A program made the translations under genes and the position numbers. DNA of 64,000 nucleotides from an uncultured Schlesneria sp. (lineage in GTDB: Bacteria > Planctomycetota > Planctomycetia > Planctomycetales > Planctomycetaceae). The number at the start of each line of letters is the position of its first letter. The stretch's first letter is position 1. Shown piece after piece: positions 24,269 through 32,689 of this stretch. The notes beneath the pieces are model-generated. The model was given only the letters and a program-made list of their open reading frames with translations. It had not been told where the DNA came from and made no database searches. The DNA lies in contig CAIMFH010000030.1 in NCBI GenBank assembly GCA_903840265.1, forward strand, positions 124,001 to 188,000, read 5' to 3'.

Positions 24269-25444
24269 TTAAGACCTCGTGATTCCGTACAGACGAAAGT
24301 CGCCAGTCGCGATGTTGCCACTGGAGAATTTGAAGCGAACCCCACGCACGGCCGCCGCAGACAACCGGGCTCCTGCCCCCATCTCTGGCCGTGACGTTCC
24401 ATCGGCTGCGCTGGAGATGTGCCAACTCATTTTGCAGTTCTTTGACGCACCCGGATCAATGATCCTCACTTCCCCGCTGGCATCACGATTCGCAGTCGCT
24501 GTCCACGCGACCGTGCCCCCTGCCAGTTGGAGTTTCACATCGGCACTTGAAAAGGTGCCCGACAGATACTGCGTCACAGCCCAGCTATAGTTACTCGCCC
24601 CCGAATCCCAGGAACTGCCGTCCGGACTTGTGAGAGCCTGTAATGCAACAGATGTTGTCGCCGGAAGCAGGTTGCTGAAAATGACGAGATACTCTTGATA
24701 TGCCTGTCCAGTAGCCCAGACGAAATCGACGGTGGCCGAGGCTGAGGCGGTCGCCGTCGCCAGCAAGACCATCTGGCCGCCCCATGGCTGGACGGTGCGG
24801 GTCAACCCCGTGCAGATCCAGTTTCCCGAACCCAGCGATACGAACGTCGCCACATCACCGGCGTTGGTTGTGATGTTCGCCGCCCCCGGCAGGATCAGCG
24901 ATGTGGCGTTGTGAGTCAGTGTCAGCGAACTCGCAAACTGGCACGTCCGCTCGACCCCCGCTGCTGCCGTTCCCAGTGCGGTGATCGTCGTCGTGCCGGT
25001 GATGTTGACATAGCAACCGGTGGCCGATGCCAGGTTCGTCGTGCCGGCCGACGCGATATCGGAGCCTTTCAGTGTCAAAGCATCCAACGCGGCATAGCCG
25101 CTGGACTGACCCGTGCCGCCATTGGCGATCGACAGCGCCGCTGTCAGAGTCAGTCCCGCGAATGTCGGGCTGCTGCTGGTTGCGATGCCTTGCGGTGTGG
25201 ACAGCGTGATCGACCCACCACCATTCGTCACGATCACTTGATTGGCGGTACCCGTCAGCGTCGCCTTGGCCAGCGTGTTCCCCGTGGTGTTGCCAATCAG
25301 CAACTGACCGTCGGTGAACGAGCCATTCCCCGTCCCACCATTAGCCACGGGTAGAATCGTCGCCCCGACATCGGCGGCGAGATTGACGCTCGTCACCAGC
25401 ACGGTGTCGATGTTCTTCACGCTCCCCAGCTTCTTGGTCGCCAC
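24269..25444 (-). CDS. Tail-fibre-like repetitive protein
   Basis: A 391-residue protein starting MATKKLGSVKNIDTVLVTSV. It contains repeated beta-helical fibre motifs such as PVANGGTGNGSF, SIANGGTGQSSG and TFAGLTLTAALS, which are typical of trimeric phage tail fibres and bacterial fibre proteins. The C-terminal 150 residues form a different, probably receptor-binding or capping, domain (SAADGTSRPEMGAGARLSAA). The first 20 residues are nearly identical to those of the second fibre gene at 25825-26655, so both attach to the same particle site. Confidence 0.75.
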   Translation of the reverse strand: MATKKLGSVKNIDTVLVTSVNLAADVGATILPVANGGTGNGSFTDGQLLIGNTTGNTLAKATLTGTANQVIVTNGGGSITLSTPQGIATSSSPTFAGLTLTAALSIANGGTGQSSGYAALDALTLKGSDIASAGTTNLASATGCYVNITGTTTITALGTAAAGVERTCQFASSLTLTHNATSLILPGAANITTNAGDVATFVSLGSGNWICTGLTRTVQPWGGQMVLLATATASASATVDFVWATGQAYQEYLVIFSNLLPATTSVALQALTSPDGSSWDSGASNYSWAVTQYLSGTFSSADVKLQLAGGTVAWTATANRDASGEVRIIDPGASKNCKMSWHISSAADGTSRPEMGAGARLSAAAVRGVRFKFSSGNIATGDFRLYGITRS

Positions 25445-25567
25445 GAGTTTGCCTTTGAATAAATGTCTTTCTGAGCGGGGGGCGTAAGCCCCCTGGCCCG
25501 TCGCAAGCTCGCGTCCAACGGTGAGCGAGCTTCACGGAGGCAGCCTTCGGCACACGGAGTGTGCCTA

Positions 25568-25810
25568 CTACTTTGGTTTGACGGTGATCGTCATCCCCGC
25601 TTGAATGCGGCCTTCGTCGTCGATCCAGCGACTGACCGATAACACACAACCGTGTCGTTCCAAGGACGTCTTGATCTCGGCCGCGACCGCTTCGGTCCTC
25701 GCCTTCTTTTCGTCATCGGTTAATTCGGTGGCGATGATCGGAGGTGCCTCGGATGAGGCTACTGCGACCGTGGGCCGACGCTTCGAATCACGCTGTTTCT
25801 GCTTCAACAT
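25568..25810 (-). CDS. Small hypothetical phage-block protein
   Basis: An 80-residue protein starting MLKQKQRDSKRRPTVAVASS, with a helical centre (DDEKKARTEAVAAEIKTSLE) and a strand-rich end (QAGMTITVKPK). No family recognised. It sits between the two fibre genes. A GGCACACGGAGTGTGCC palindrome lies at its 3' edge (25549-25571). Confidence 0.55.
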   Translation of the reverse strand: MLKQKQRDSKRRPTVAVASSEAPPIIATELTDDEKKARTEAVAAEIKTSLERHGCVLSVSRWIDDEGRIQAGMTITVKPK

Positions 25811-25824
25811 GGGAATTGCTCCTG

Positions 25825-26655
25825 TCACGTAAAGGTCACTTGTTTCGCGGCCGCGGTCGCACGGACGAACGCCTGACTGTTGGGGCCTTGCCGCACATTC
25901 AGGTAGCGGCTTCCGGCAGAGGGCTCGGTGATGGCGATCGAGAACAGGCCGCTGGCGTTGGTCCGCATTGAGATCGTGGCGGTCCCCGATCCGGCCAACA
26001 CCGTCCCGACCGGTGTTCCCGCTGCCGCCAACGTCGCGGTTGCTGAAGGCTCGCCATCGGTCGAGCTATCCGAGACAGTCACCGTGACATCGGTTGTCGC
26101 AGCGGCGATCGCGGTGCCGGTGGCATCATTGGCTGTCGCTTGGATCTCGATCGTGCGTGATGCCTGAGCTCCCGCCGTTCCCCAGGCGATTGACGCGAGC
26201 ATATCCTGCAACGCTGCCGTCAGATCAGAAGCCGCCACCGCTCCAAACGTCGGAGCACCCGCGGCGTTGCCATGCAGCACCGTCGATGTCGTGCCGAGCG
26301 ACCCCAGCGTCGTTGGGGCCGCTCCGGCTCCGCCACCCAGGACGAGGGCATTCGCTGTCAGCAGTGCTGAACTCGCGATCGTCGTCGTCGATGAAAAGTA
26401 AGGAATCCCACCGCTGGTTCCCGCGGTCAGGCCTGTGCCGCCATGTGTCACGCCCAATGTGCCAGTCGCTGTCGTCAGATCGGCTGCGACCGCCTTCCAG
26501 GTTCCATCACCACACCAGAACGTTGTGCTGCTGGCACCAGTCCCGCCATTCAAGTTGGACACCGACAGATTGCCGGTGACTTCGCTGGCGAGGTTCACCG
26601 ATGTCACCAGGATTGTGTCTGTTGCCTTCGTGCTGCCAAGTTTTTTCGTTGCCAT
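25825..26655 (-). CDS. Tail-fibre-like protein with Ig-like C-terminal domain
   Basis: A 276-residue protein starting MATKKLGSTKATDTILVTSV. An upstream frame extension to 26739 overlaps the next gene and is not used. The middle has fibre repeats (SNLNGGTGASST, GVTHGGTGLTAGTSGG). The C-terminal 110 residues form a beta-sandwich-like domain (STDGEPSATATLAAAGTPVG, TVLAGSGTATISM) that is clearly homologous to the C-terminal domain of the neighbouring 26664-27281 product. Probably a particle surface or receptor-contact protein. Confidence 0.7.
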   Translation of the reverse strand: MATKKLGSTKATDTILVTSVNLASEVTGNLSVSNLNGGTGASSTTFWCGDGTWKAVAADLTTATGTLGVTHGGTGLTAGTSGGIPYFSSTTTIASSALLTANALVLGGGAGAAPTTLGSLGTTSTVLHGNAAGAPTFGAVAASDLTAALQDMLASIAWGTAGAQASRTIEIQATANDATGTAIAAATTDVTVTVSDSSTDGEPSATATLAAAGTPVGTVLAGSGTATISMRTNASGLFSIAITEPSAGSRYLNVRQGPNSQAFVRATAAAKQVTFT

Positions 26656-26663
26656 GATTGTCC

Positions 26664-27281
26664 CTATGCAAAGATCAATTCTTGAACGCCATCGGCCGCT
26701 CGCACCCACAATCGTTCGTGGCCGGCCGCTCTGATCCACAAATAGCGGTGACAGTTCGTTGTCGATTCGTGGACGGCAATCGCCAGTGACCCACTGTCCG
26801 ATCGAATCACCAGCGACGCCGTGCCGCTGCCCGCCAGTACGGTTCCGACGGGCGTTCCGGCTGCCGTCAGAAAGGCGGTCGCCGAAGGTTCGCCATCAAC
26901 CGCTCCATCGGTCACGCGGACTTCGATGTCCGCGACCGACGATGCCAGCGGCAGGCCGTCGTAATCCAGCACACTCCCCACGATTTCGATCACGTTGCTG
27001 GATTCGGTCGTTGGTGTTCCCCAGCGAATCTGCACCAGTCCCACGGTACTGCCGCCCGTTCCCAATCCCGCTGGCCCCGGCGGTCCCTGCACACCGACAC
27101 CGGTAATCTCGAGCCGGATCGGCTGCGCTGCGATCGTCAATTCGATTGAAGTCGGCACAACTTCCAGCTCGATCGGGACGGCCGCCGTTCGCAGTTCAAT
27201 CGGCTGTGGATCAATCGCCAGTTGGATCGGCTCGACGGGCCCCCATCGCAAATCGATTTCGCAGCAATCGGTGACTGACAT
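26664..27281 (-). CDS. Particle surface protein with collagen-like triplets and Ig-like domain
   Basis: A 205-residue protein. The N-terminal third is a repeating beta pattern of PIEL/SIEL/PIRL units (AAVPIELEVVPTSIELTIAA). Next come a collagen-like GVQGPPGPAGLG segment and a C-terminal domain (GAVDGEPSATAFLTAAGTPV, GTVLAGSGTASLVI) shared with the 25825-26655 product. This suggests a module shuffled between two adjacent fibre-type genes. Likely exposed on the particle. Confidence 0.65.
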   Translation of the reverse strand: MSVTDCCEIDLRWGPVEPIQLAIDPQPIELRTAAVPIELEVVPTSIELTIAAQPIRLEITGVGVQGPPGPAGLGTGGSTVGLVQIRWGTPTTESSNVIEIVGSVLDYDGLPLASSVADIEVRVTDGAVDGEPSATAFLTAAGTPVGTVLAGSGTASLVIRSDSGSLAIAVHESTTNCHRYLWIRAAGHERLWVRAADGVQELIFA

Positions 27282-27290
27282 GAATAGGCC

Positions 27291-27629
27291 TTATTCCAGA
27301 CTGAACAGAGCTTTGACCAGCGTTCGTTCGCTACCCGCGTTCGTCCGGCGGAACACACCCCACAGCGGCACGTTCTGGTAGACCGTGGTCACGCTTCCGG
27401 CGATGCGGACCACCAGCGACGAATCAGGTGTCCCGGGCGTATTCGTCACTGTGGCACTTCCCACCGCGTCCCCTTGCGGCCCATCGCGTGACGGGTTCGC
27501 CAGGTGCAACGTAAAGTCGAGTATCCAGTCCGTCGTGTCGATGTTGGCCGCTGAGAAGGGGAGCACGATGTCATCGCCAGCGTCCGCACAGACGGCCAGT
27601 TTGACCGCAGTCAGTTTGATTTGATTCAT
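27291..27629 (-). CDS. Phage-block structural protein (putative)
   Basis: A 112-residue beta-rich protein starting MNQIKLTAVKLAVCADAGDD. The ATG at 27629 overlaps the stop of the upstream gene (ATGA), fixing the start. The segment TTDWILDFTLHLANP and the end SERTLVKALFSLE look like a small baseplate- or fibre-type beta domain. No named family. Confidence 0.6.
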   Translation of the reverse strand: MNQIKLTAVKLAVCADAGDDIVLPFSAANIDTTDWILDFTLHLANPSRDGPQGDAVGSATVTNTPGTPDSSLVVRIAGSVTTVYQNVPLWGVFRRTNAGSERTLVKALFSLE

Positions 27630-27910
27630 CGCAGCACCCCTCTGGCAACGGATTCGCGACGGGTGGTGCGTCGATCTTTCAGCCACTTCGCAATGCAGTC
27701 GGGACAGACGCTGCGAGATCGATTTACGTAGATCCATTCGGCAGAAAAGTAGGGAAACAACTTCTCGATCTTCGCTCCACATAGCGTCAAGCTGTTATGT
27801 CGATGCAGCGTGGCCGCTCCGTCACGTTCGCGAACACGCTCGGTTCTGGCGAGATGAATTCCCCGCGTACTTGTTGTGGCGAGACAATTAACAACTTCTG
27901 GTGTCGGCAT
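27626..27910 (-). CDS. Small Cys-containing phage-block protein
   Basis: A 94-residue basic protein with HRHNSLTLCGAKIEKLFPYF and RSVCPDCIAKWLKDRR. The Cys and CPDC pairs could bind one zinc ion. It overlaps the next gene by four bases and lies two bases from the gene before it, so it is in the operon. Function unknown. Confidence 0.6.
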   Translation of the reverse strand: MPTPEVVNCLATTSTRGIHLARTERVRERDGAATLHRHNSLTLCGAKIEKLFPYFSAEWIYVNRSRSVCPDCIAKWLKDRRTTRRESVARGVLR

Positions 27911-27912
27911 GG

Positions 27913-28224
27913 TCAGTCCTCCTGTTCGTGGGTGGTGCGACCGGCCAACAGAGCCTGGCGATGCTGAACCTCAGCAGTGTGTCGCTGATGCCACTGACTT
28001 AGTGATTGCTCTAACTCTGCGATCTGCTCGGTCTGTTCGGCGATCGTCACTTTGAACTCGCGAACGGCCTGCCGTTGAGATCGCTCACTCTGTTCGCTGC
28101 GTCGCAACTCGGTGGCGAGCAGCGCCAGTCGCAGGCCGCGATGTCGACTGCATCGCAACGAGTTGTGCCAAAGAGCGGCCAGCCCCAGGCAGGCAAGTAT
28201 CAGCCCAACGGTGATGGCGGTCAT
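27913..28224 (-). CDS. Membrane-anchored coiled-coil protein (spanin-like)
   Basis: A 103-residue product starting MTAITVGLILACLGLAALWH at 28224: one N-terminal transmembrane helix followed by a Gln/Glu/Arg-rich coiled coil (VTIAEQTEQIAELEQSLSQW). This is the layout of phage Rz-type inner-membrane spanins and of small tail-associated anchors. The start overlaps the upstream stop by four bases. The lysis role is inference from topology and location. Confidence 0.55.
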   Translation of the reverse strand: MTAITVGLILACLGLAALWHNSLRCSRHRGLRLALLATELRRSEQSERSQRQAVREFKVTIAEQTEQIAELEQSLSQWHQRHTAEVQHRQALLAGRTTHEQED

Positions 28225-28562
28225 GGCTGCACCTCGTGATTGTCGGACCAACTGGTCATCAGCTTGTTCAGCTTCTCGGCATGTTGTTCATGCCACTTGC
28301 TGTGTCTCTCCAGTGTGTCGCACTGTTTCTCTTGCGTGTCTCCCAGCTTCTTCAGCGTTTCCCCGACGATCGGGATCTGAAGCTTCATCTCGTTGACCAG
28401 GCCCGTGTGAGCGTTAAACGCCTCCGTCACTTTCGGCGTGATATAAGCGAGAAACTTCTTCCACAGCAGCACAATCGTCGTCCCGATGGTGGGGAGTGCG
28501 ACGGCAATCAGCCCCAACAGCCAGTTGATGTAGTTGTCATCAATCACAATCGCGAATGTCAT
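28221..28562 (-). CDS. Membrane protein with C-terminal coiled coil (holin/spanin-region)
   Basis: A 113-residue product starting MTFAIVIDDNYINWLLGLIA at 28562, sharing one base with the upstream stop (TGATG). One or two transmembrane segments (WLLGLIAVALPTIGTTIVLLW) are followed by a long helical tail with LGDTQEKQCDTLERHSKWHE. The length and layout resemble phage hemolysin-XhlA-like or holin-associated proteins. An alternative is a particle anchor. Confidence 0.55.
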   Translation of the reverse strand: MTFAIVIDDNYINWLLGLIAVALPTIGTTIVLLWKKFLAYITPKVTEAFNAHTGLVNEMKLQIPIVGETLKKLGDTQEKQCDTLERHSKWHEQHAEKLNKLMTSWSDNHEVQP

Positions 28563-29212
28563 CACGACCAGCTCCATTCTTTTGTGCGAGCGAACCAGCC
28601 CGCCTTGTATTGCACGACAGCCGACCGCTCGGTCAGCGTCAGTTGATTCGGGGCACAACTGAATTGCAGTCCCCACGCGACAGTGATCGTCGGCGGCGTT
28701 TTGAAAGTGACCTGCAACGTGTTGGCATCCGTTAGAACCGCATCCAGTTCCATCGTTCCCGGCAGGTTCAAAGTGGCTCGCGGATGCAGCAGCGCCCACA
28801 CCAGGGACAACACACTGAACACGGTCATCAGCCCAATGGCCCCTACCGGAGATCCCATCGGACTCGCACCGACAGCGTGCGGATTGACCGGCGATAGACG
28901 CTCAGCAAACCCCGGCAGTTCAGCCCCCGCCTTTAGTCGCAGATCGCTGTTGTTCACCCCGCAGAGTTCGTATTGCAGGTACGGACTATTGACCGCCACC
29001 GCCAGATTCGAGCACTCGGCCGAGAACCGCCCCAGCCGCCCGTAGATGCGTTCAGCCGACCATTGCTCTGGCACACCCCCGATCAAATCGACCGTCGCCG
29101 CCCCCGTCCGATCCCACCGCAACGCGACTCGATTCCCGATACCAATCGCTCGAACAAATCCATCCAGGATCAACCGCACTTGAGGTCCAACCGGCGATGT
29201 CGAAGTATTCAC
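28562..29212 (-). CDS. Phage-block protein of unknown function
   Basis: A 216-residue protein with a beta-rich N-terminal half (VRLILDGFVRAIGIGNRVAL), one hydrophobic helix in the middle (VGAIGLMTVFSVLSLVWALL) and a beta-rich end (ITVAWGLQFSCAPNQLTLTE). No family recognised. Operonic overlap with 28221-28562 ties it to the putative lysis group. Confidence 0.6.
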   Translation of the reverse strand: MNTSTSPVGPQVRLILDGFVRAIGIGNRVALRWDRTGAATVDLIGGVPEQWSAERIYGRLGRFSAECSNLAVAVNSPYLQYELCGVNNSDLRLKAGAELPGFAERLSPVNPHAVGASPMGSPVGAIGLMTVFSVLSLVWALLHPRATLNLPGTMELDAVLTDANTLQVTFKTPPTITVAWGLQFSCAPNQLTLTERSAVVQYKAGWFARTKEWSWS

Positions 29213-29529
29213 GTCAATGTCCTCCCCAAAGTAGCAGGCACGCTCCGTGTGCCGTTGATCCTCGTAACGACCATGTCAACGTCATCACAACCCGATCCCC
29301 GGCGTCTTCGTCTGCAGTCCGTCAAGGACGACCGTACGATCGACTGTCCGTCACAACGCCAACCCGCGCTCGGTCCGCGTGCTGACGCAGCGCGGCTCAC
29401 CTGGGTCGTTCTTTCCATTTCCAATCTCTTTCGCCCCTTCTTATTCGTGCCTATTCGTGAGATTCGTGGTCCCGTTTTCTTCCGTGCGTTTCCGTGTCTT
29501 CCGTGGTTCCCCTCTCATGGTCCACCGCT
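29213..29529. other. Intergenic stretch with a palindromic repeat
   Basis: Holds one GTAGCAGGCACGCTCCGTGT palindrome copy (near 29235) and a run of TTCGTG/TTCCGTG direct repetitions (29440-29510). Short frames here have no plausible protein composition. Confidence 0.5.
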
Positions 29530-30549
29530 TCACCGCACCCAAGCCGCCAGCGAATCACACGACCATCCACCGACCGTTTTGCAGTACCACTTGCCGTTCT
29601 CGGCCTGCCACAACGCCAGCGGAATCGCTTGTTCCACCCGCGGTCCGTACAGGCCGCGGGTCGTCGACACCAACCGATCCCATTCCTCGTGAGTCACAGT
29701 CGTGGGGCATGGCTGTTCGATGTCGACGTACACCAGTTCCAGCTCGCTATTGCCGCTGCTATTCCGCGATCGAAACACGTGACACGGTTCGCACCAGGCG
29801 GCGGTGCCGATGACCGCTCGACGACGTTGGCGAGGTTGCGGCTTCTTCGTGGTCGTGAGGCCATTCGCTGCCGCCGCGGTGCGTAGCAGCTTCGTGATCG
29901 CTGCCGCTCCGGTCGACAAACCGCGATAAGGTTCGTCAGTCATATCAACCGCTTTGACAATCCCGACCAACTGCCCCGAGGCATTGAACAAACCCGAGCC
30001 TGACTGACCGCTGACGAATGGGTTATCGGTGTAAATCGAAGTCCCGGTCGCGTGGAACGGCGAATCGACCACCCGATAGCGATCCAGACCGACGCGACCG
30101 TCTCGCATGCGGCCCGCACTGAACAGGACCTCGCCGGTGGTCACGGCATCGGTCGAAACGACTGCCGCCGGATGCGGCTGTTGCCACGTCACCGCGATCA
30201 GGGCGAGGTCCTGTTCCACATCAAACGCAATCACTCGACCCGCAGCCGTTTCTCCATGACAGTTCACCTGGACCGGCCCGACGACGTTGCTGACACAATG
30301 CCAGCATGTCACCACGCCCGCTGTCGTGTTCACGCCACTACCGCGATTCGGCCTGATCGTGCAGGCGTAGTCCAACAGAGAATCTCGCTCGGCCACTTCT
30401 GTCGGCTGCTGAGCATTTCCGCCAGAAGACTCCGGATTCTCCGCCAAGCGAGATTCATGAGACGTGATCACAAACGGACGCGATTGCTGTTCGCGACAAC
30501 CAACAGCCGCACCCAGAATCAACACGCCTGTCAACCAGATTCGTTTCAC
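29530..30549 (-). CDS. Lipoprotein: trypsin-like serine protease fused to a thioredoxin-like domain
   Basis: A 339-residue protein. MKRIWLTGVLILGAAVGC is a lipoprotein signal (Cys18). A trypsin-like domain follows, with His84 (TCWHC), Asp114 (EQDLALIAV) and Ser183 (FVSGQSGSGLF) in the expected order and spacing. After a basic linker (KKPQPRQRRR) comes a thioredoxin-like segment VIGTAAWCEPCHVFRS with a CxxC pair (Cys253, Cys256) and downstream QAIPLALWQAENGKWYC. A secreted protease tethered to a thiol-disulfide domain could process particle or envelope proteins. Its location in a phage-type operon next to a papain-like peptidase is unusual. Confidence 0.75.
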   Translation of the reverse strand: MKRIWLTGVLILGAAVGCREQQSRPFVITSHESRLAENPESSGGNAQQPTEVAERDSLLDYACTIRPNRGSGVNTTAGVVTCWHCVSNVVGPVQVNCHGETAAGRVIAFDVEQDLALIAVTWQQPHPAAVVSTDAVTTGEVLFSAGRMRDGRVGLDRYRVVDSPFHATGTSIYTDNPFVSGQSGSGLFNASGQLVGIVKAVDMTDEPYRGLSTGAAAITKLLRTAAAANGLTTTKKPQPRQRRRAVIGTAAWCEPCHVFRSRNSSGNSELELVYVDIEQPCPTTVTHEEWDRLVSTTRGLYGPRVEQAIPLALWQAENGKWYCKTVGGWSCDSLAAWVR

Positions 30550-30585
30550 AATCGGTCCTTTTCTCTTCGTAAGTCATGCTTCTGG

Positions 30586-30667
30586 GAGGGCGAGGCTCCT
30601 GCCGAGCCGCAAATGTCGATGGGATCACAATCACTTAGGCGGCTCGGCAGGAGCCTCGCCCTCCCAA
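30586..30667. repeat. Perfect 27-base inverted repeat element
   Basis: GGGAGGGCGAGGCTCCTGCC plus GAGCCGC on the left and its exact complement on the right, separated by about 28 bases. It lies between two protease genes and could act as a terminator or be a MITE-like insertion. Confidence 0.8.
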
Positions 30668-30676
30668 ACATCCCTG

Positions 30677-31501
30677 TCATGCCAGAACATGCATCCCGGC
30701 GTACGTCACTTGCGACTGCGTGATCGATCGCAACGCGTACGCTTCATCGGGGGTCGCATACGATTCCTCGACGACGAAGAACCCGTGAGCTCCGTATCCA
30801 TCGCCCCACGAATTGCGACCGCGAGCTCCAAATCGTCCGTTGGGCATCAGCACCGGATCGGTCATCGTCACAGCGTGGCCCCACCAGTTGTAGGCGACAC
30901 AAACTGGGATCCGAGCGAACAGCAGTGTCATCAATAAATCGAATGAGTACCGCGAGCGATGGCCCAGGTCCCACCATTCTTTGGCCTTGTAGTTCGCGGC
31001 ATCCTGCTGCCAACCCGCCCGAAAGCCGCGTTCACCGATCTGGTTCGCGGGCACAAAGTACTCGGACGCGGCACCCACATCGGTCACCTGTTTCAAGTCG
31101 TCGGCGATGTAGCCACCGGCGTTCTGAAAGCCGACCGTCGGCCCCGCGATCGAAGCTGGGGATAGCGGCACATAAGGTTGGCCCTCCATCGCACGCAGGA
31201 ATTCGATCGCGGCGGCCGGCGAGTTGCCGTGGCAATACAACGTCTGTTCTTGAGACTTACATGGAATCTGTTGATGCAGGATGAAGTCCGACAGCCGCGA
31301 CTTCTCGGCATCCATTTGCTGAATGCGAGTCCGCCATTGATCACGCGGAAGCACCTTGAAATCAGCGGGGATCTGCGGAGCAAACGTCATCGACCCGACG
31401 GCACAGGTGCGCGGTTTCGTCCCGCATCGACGATCCGTGTCATTCCCCAGATGCTGGTCAATCGTCGTTTCATTAATAATCGGTTCGTCGATATAGAGCA
31501 T
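30677..31501 (-). CDS. Papain-like cysteine peptidase (C1 fold)
   Basis: A 274-residue protein with the papain triad order: Gln84/86 and Cys90 in SQEQTLYCHGNSPAAAIEFL, His209 in NWWGHAVTM, and Asn230 in GRNSWGDGYGAHGFFVVEE. The RNSWG..YG..G block is the papain signature. There is no signal peptide and no inhibitory propeptide. The N-terminal 50 residues (with Cys26 and Cys33) are specific to this protein. Encoded in the phage-type block, it may mature particle proteins or degrade the cell envelope. Confidence 0.7.
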   Translation of the reverse strand: MLYIDEPIINETTIDQHLGNDTDRRCGTKPRTCAVGSMTFAPQIPADFKVLPRDQWRTRIQQMDAEKSRLSDFILHQQIPCKSQEQTLYCHGNSPAAAIEFLRAMEGQPYVPLSPASIAGPTVGFQNAGGYIADDLKQVTDVGAASEYFVPANQIGERGFRAGWQQDAANYKAKEWWDLGHRSRYSFDLLMTLLFARIPVCVAYNWWGHAVTMTDPVLMPNGRFGARGRNSWGDGYGAHGFFVVEESYATPDEAYALRSITQSQVTYAGMHVLA

Positions 31502-31511
31502 TCTTCTCTTC

Positions 31512-31622
31512 CCGTAGGATGGGTTTCCGACCCGTCATTCTTCGCAGCGCCAATGAACCTCAAAGGCAAAACCCAAAGCACAGACCAGAACTAAGGCGAC
31601 GGGCTGGAAGCCCATCCCACGA
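31512..31622. repeat. GGATGGGCTTCCAGCCCG inverted repeat element
   Basis: Opens with CGTAGGATGGGTTTCCGACC and closes with GACGGGCTGGAAGCCCATCC, with about 65 bases between. It separates the papain-like gene from the upstream lipoprotein gene. Confidence 0.65.
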
Positions 31623-31657
31623 AGAAAGTGATCCTTCTTCCTCGCTACTCGTCACTT

Positions 31658-32131
31658 TCATCTCGCATCTGATTCCGCATACGGCCTGATCTTCGCCAAC
31701 AACTCATCAACATCGGCCGGCAATGGCGTACTCAGTCCGCGAGTTCCATCTGTGCAATACAGCCAGGGCGTGGCATCTCGTTTCAGCTTTGCCGTTGCTT
31801 GAAACTCCGCTGGAAGGTTGGCGACGTCGTCCTGGTCGACAATGCGATAGCCGTGCGATCCATCCGCCAGCGTCACGCAATGCTGGTCGAGATAGTCCCG
31901 CAACGTTGTCGACGTGAAGATGCCAAGCTGCTCGGCGGGCAACGTCGGTCGATCGGCCGTCTCTTCAATGATCAACAGTCGAAACTGCGGCTGTGTGACG
32001 ACAGCAGGTGGTGCCGGATCGATCGTCGTGTGATCGACCTTCAGCAGTTGATCCCACGGGATCTGGCATCCGCTGGACCACAGCAGCAGCGTTACAACGA
32101 TCATCAGTCTTGTTCGCACTCGGGACATCAT
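31658..32131 (-). CDS. Putative lipoprotein of the phage block
   Basis: A 157-residue product. Start at 32131 gives MMSRVRTRLMIVVTLLLWSS ending in GC at a lipobox-like SSGC. The upstream extension is not used. The mature part has FRLLIIEETADRPTLPAEQL and a Trp/Tyr/Cys-containing WLYCTDGTRGLSTPLP segment, with predicted alpha/beta structure. No named family. It lies between the putative holin and the papain-like peptidase. Confidence 0.6.
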   Translation of the reverse strand: MMSRVRTRLMIVVTLLLWSSGCQIPWDQLLKVDHTTIDPAPPAVVTQPQFRLLIIEETADRPTLPAEQLGIFTSTTLRDYLDQHCVTLADGSHGYRIVDQDDVANLPAEFQATAKLKRDATPWLYCTDGTRGLSTPLPADVDELLAKIRPYAESDAR

Positions 32132-32215
32132 GCTTGTTCGCTCGCCGTTTAAATGCTTGCTGTAATAGAACACACAACCGCGATAACGCTCGTTCTGTTT
32201 CTGCATCCGCTGGAA

Positions 32216-32653
32216 TCACGAAGTGGTCGCTCCCTGTTGCTTCGAAAGATCGCTCACCACGGCATCGGTCAGTTTCTTCACACCGTCACTGAAACTCCGC
32301 AGCATCTCGGGCTCGTTCGGCCATTGCTGTTGCAGGTAACCGAGTAACTTCGCGGCCAGTTGCAGATCGGCAACAGGATCCTTGGGGTTCGCGATCACTG
32401 TCGTCACCGCCTGGATCAGATCGGGCTTCACCTGGAACCAGTTCGATGCGAACCACGTGGCGACTGCTCCCAGGGCCGGCAAGAGCGTGTTGAGCACATC
32501 ATTGATCGGAGCCCCCGCCGCACTCGCCATCTTCGGCACCGAGCCGACTGCTCCATAGACGCCGCACGCACCGAGGATCAAAGCAACCAGTCGCAGCAGG
32601 AAGGAACTGTTGAAGAGGCCCGAGAGATCAAACGTGACAGGTTTCGTGAACAT
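32216..32653 (-). CDS. Putative holin-like membrane protein
   Basis: A 145-residue product starting MFTKPVTFDLSGLFNSSFLL at 32653, with two hydrophobic segments (LLRLVALILGACGVYGAVG and LLPALGAVATWFASNWFQV) and an amphipathic charged C-terminus. The size and topology suit a holin, but I see no family-specific motif. It is the first gene after shared leader element B, which strongly links it to the other phage-type operons. Confidence 0.5.
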   Translation of the reverse strand: MFTKPVTFDLSGLFNSSFLLRLVALILGACGVYGAVGSVPKMASAAGAPINDVLNTLLPALGAVATWFASNWFQVKPDLIQAVTTVIANPKDPVADLQLAAKLLGYLQQQWPNEPEMLRSFSDGVKKLTDAVVSDLSKQQGATTS

Positions 32654-32689
32654 GGATCTGCCTTTGAACGAGGAAGAACACAACAACGT

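Noticed and set aside
29209..29424. 71-codon minus-strand frame upstream of 28562-29212
   Set aside because: Crosses a palindromic repeat, Arg-rich, no plausible structure.
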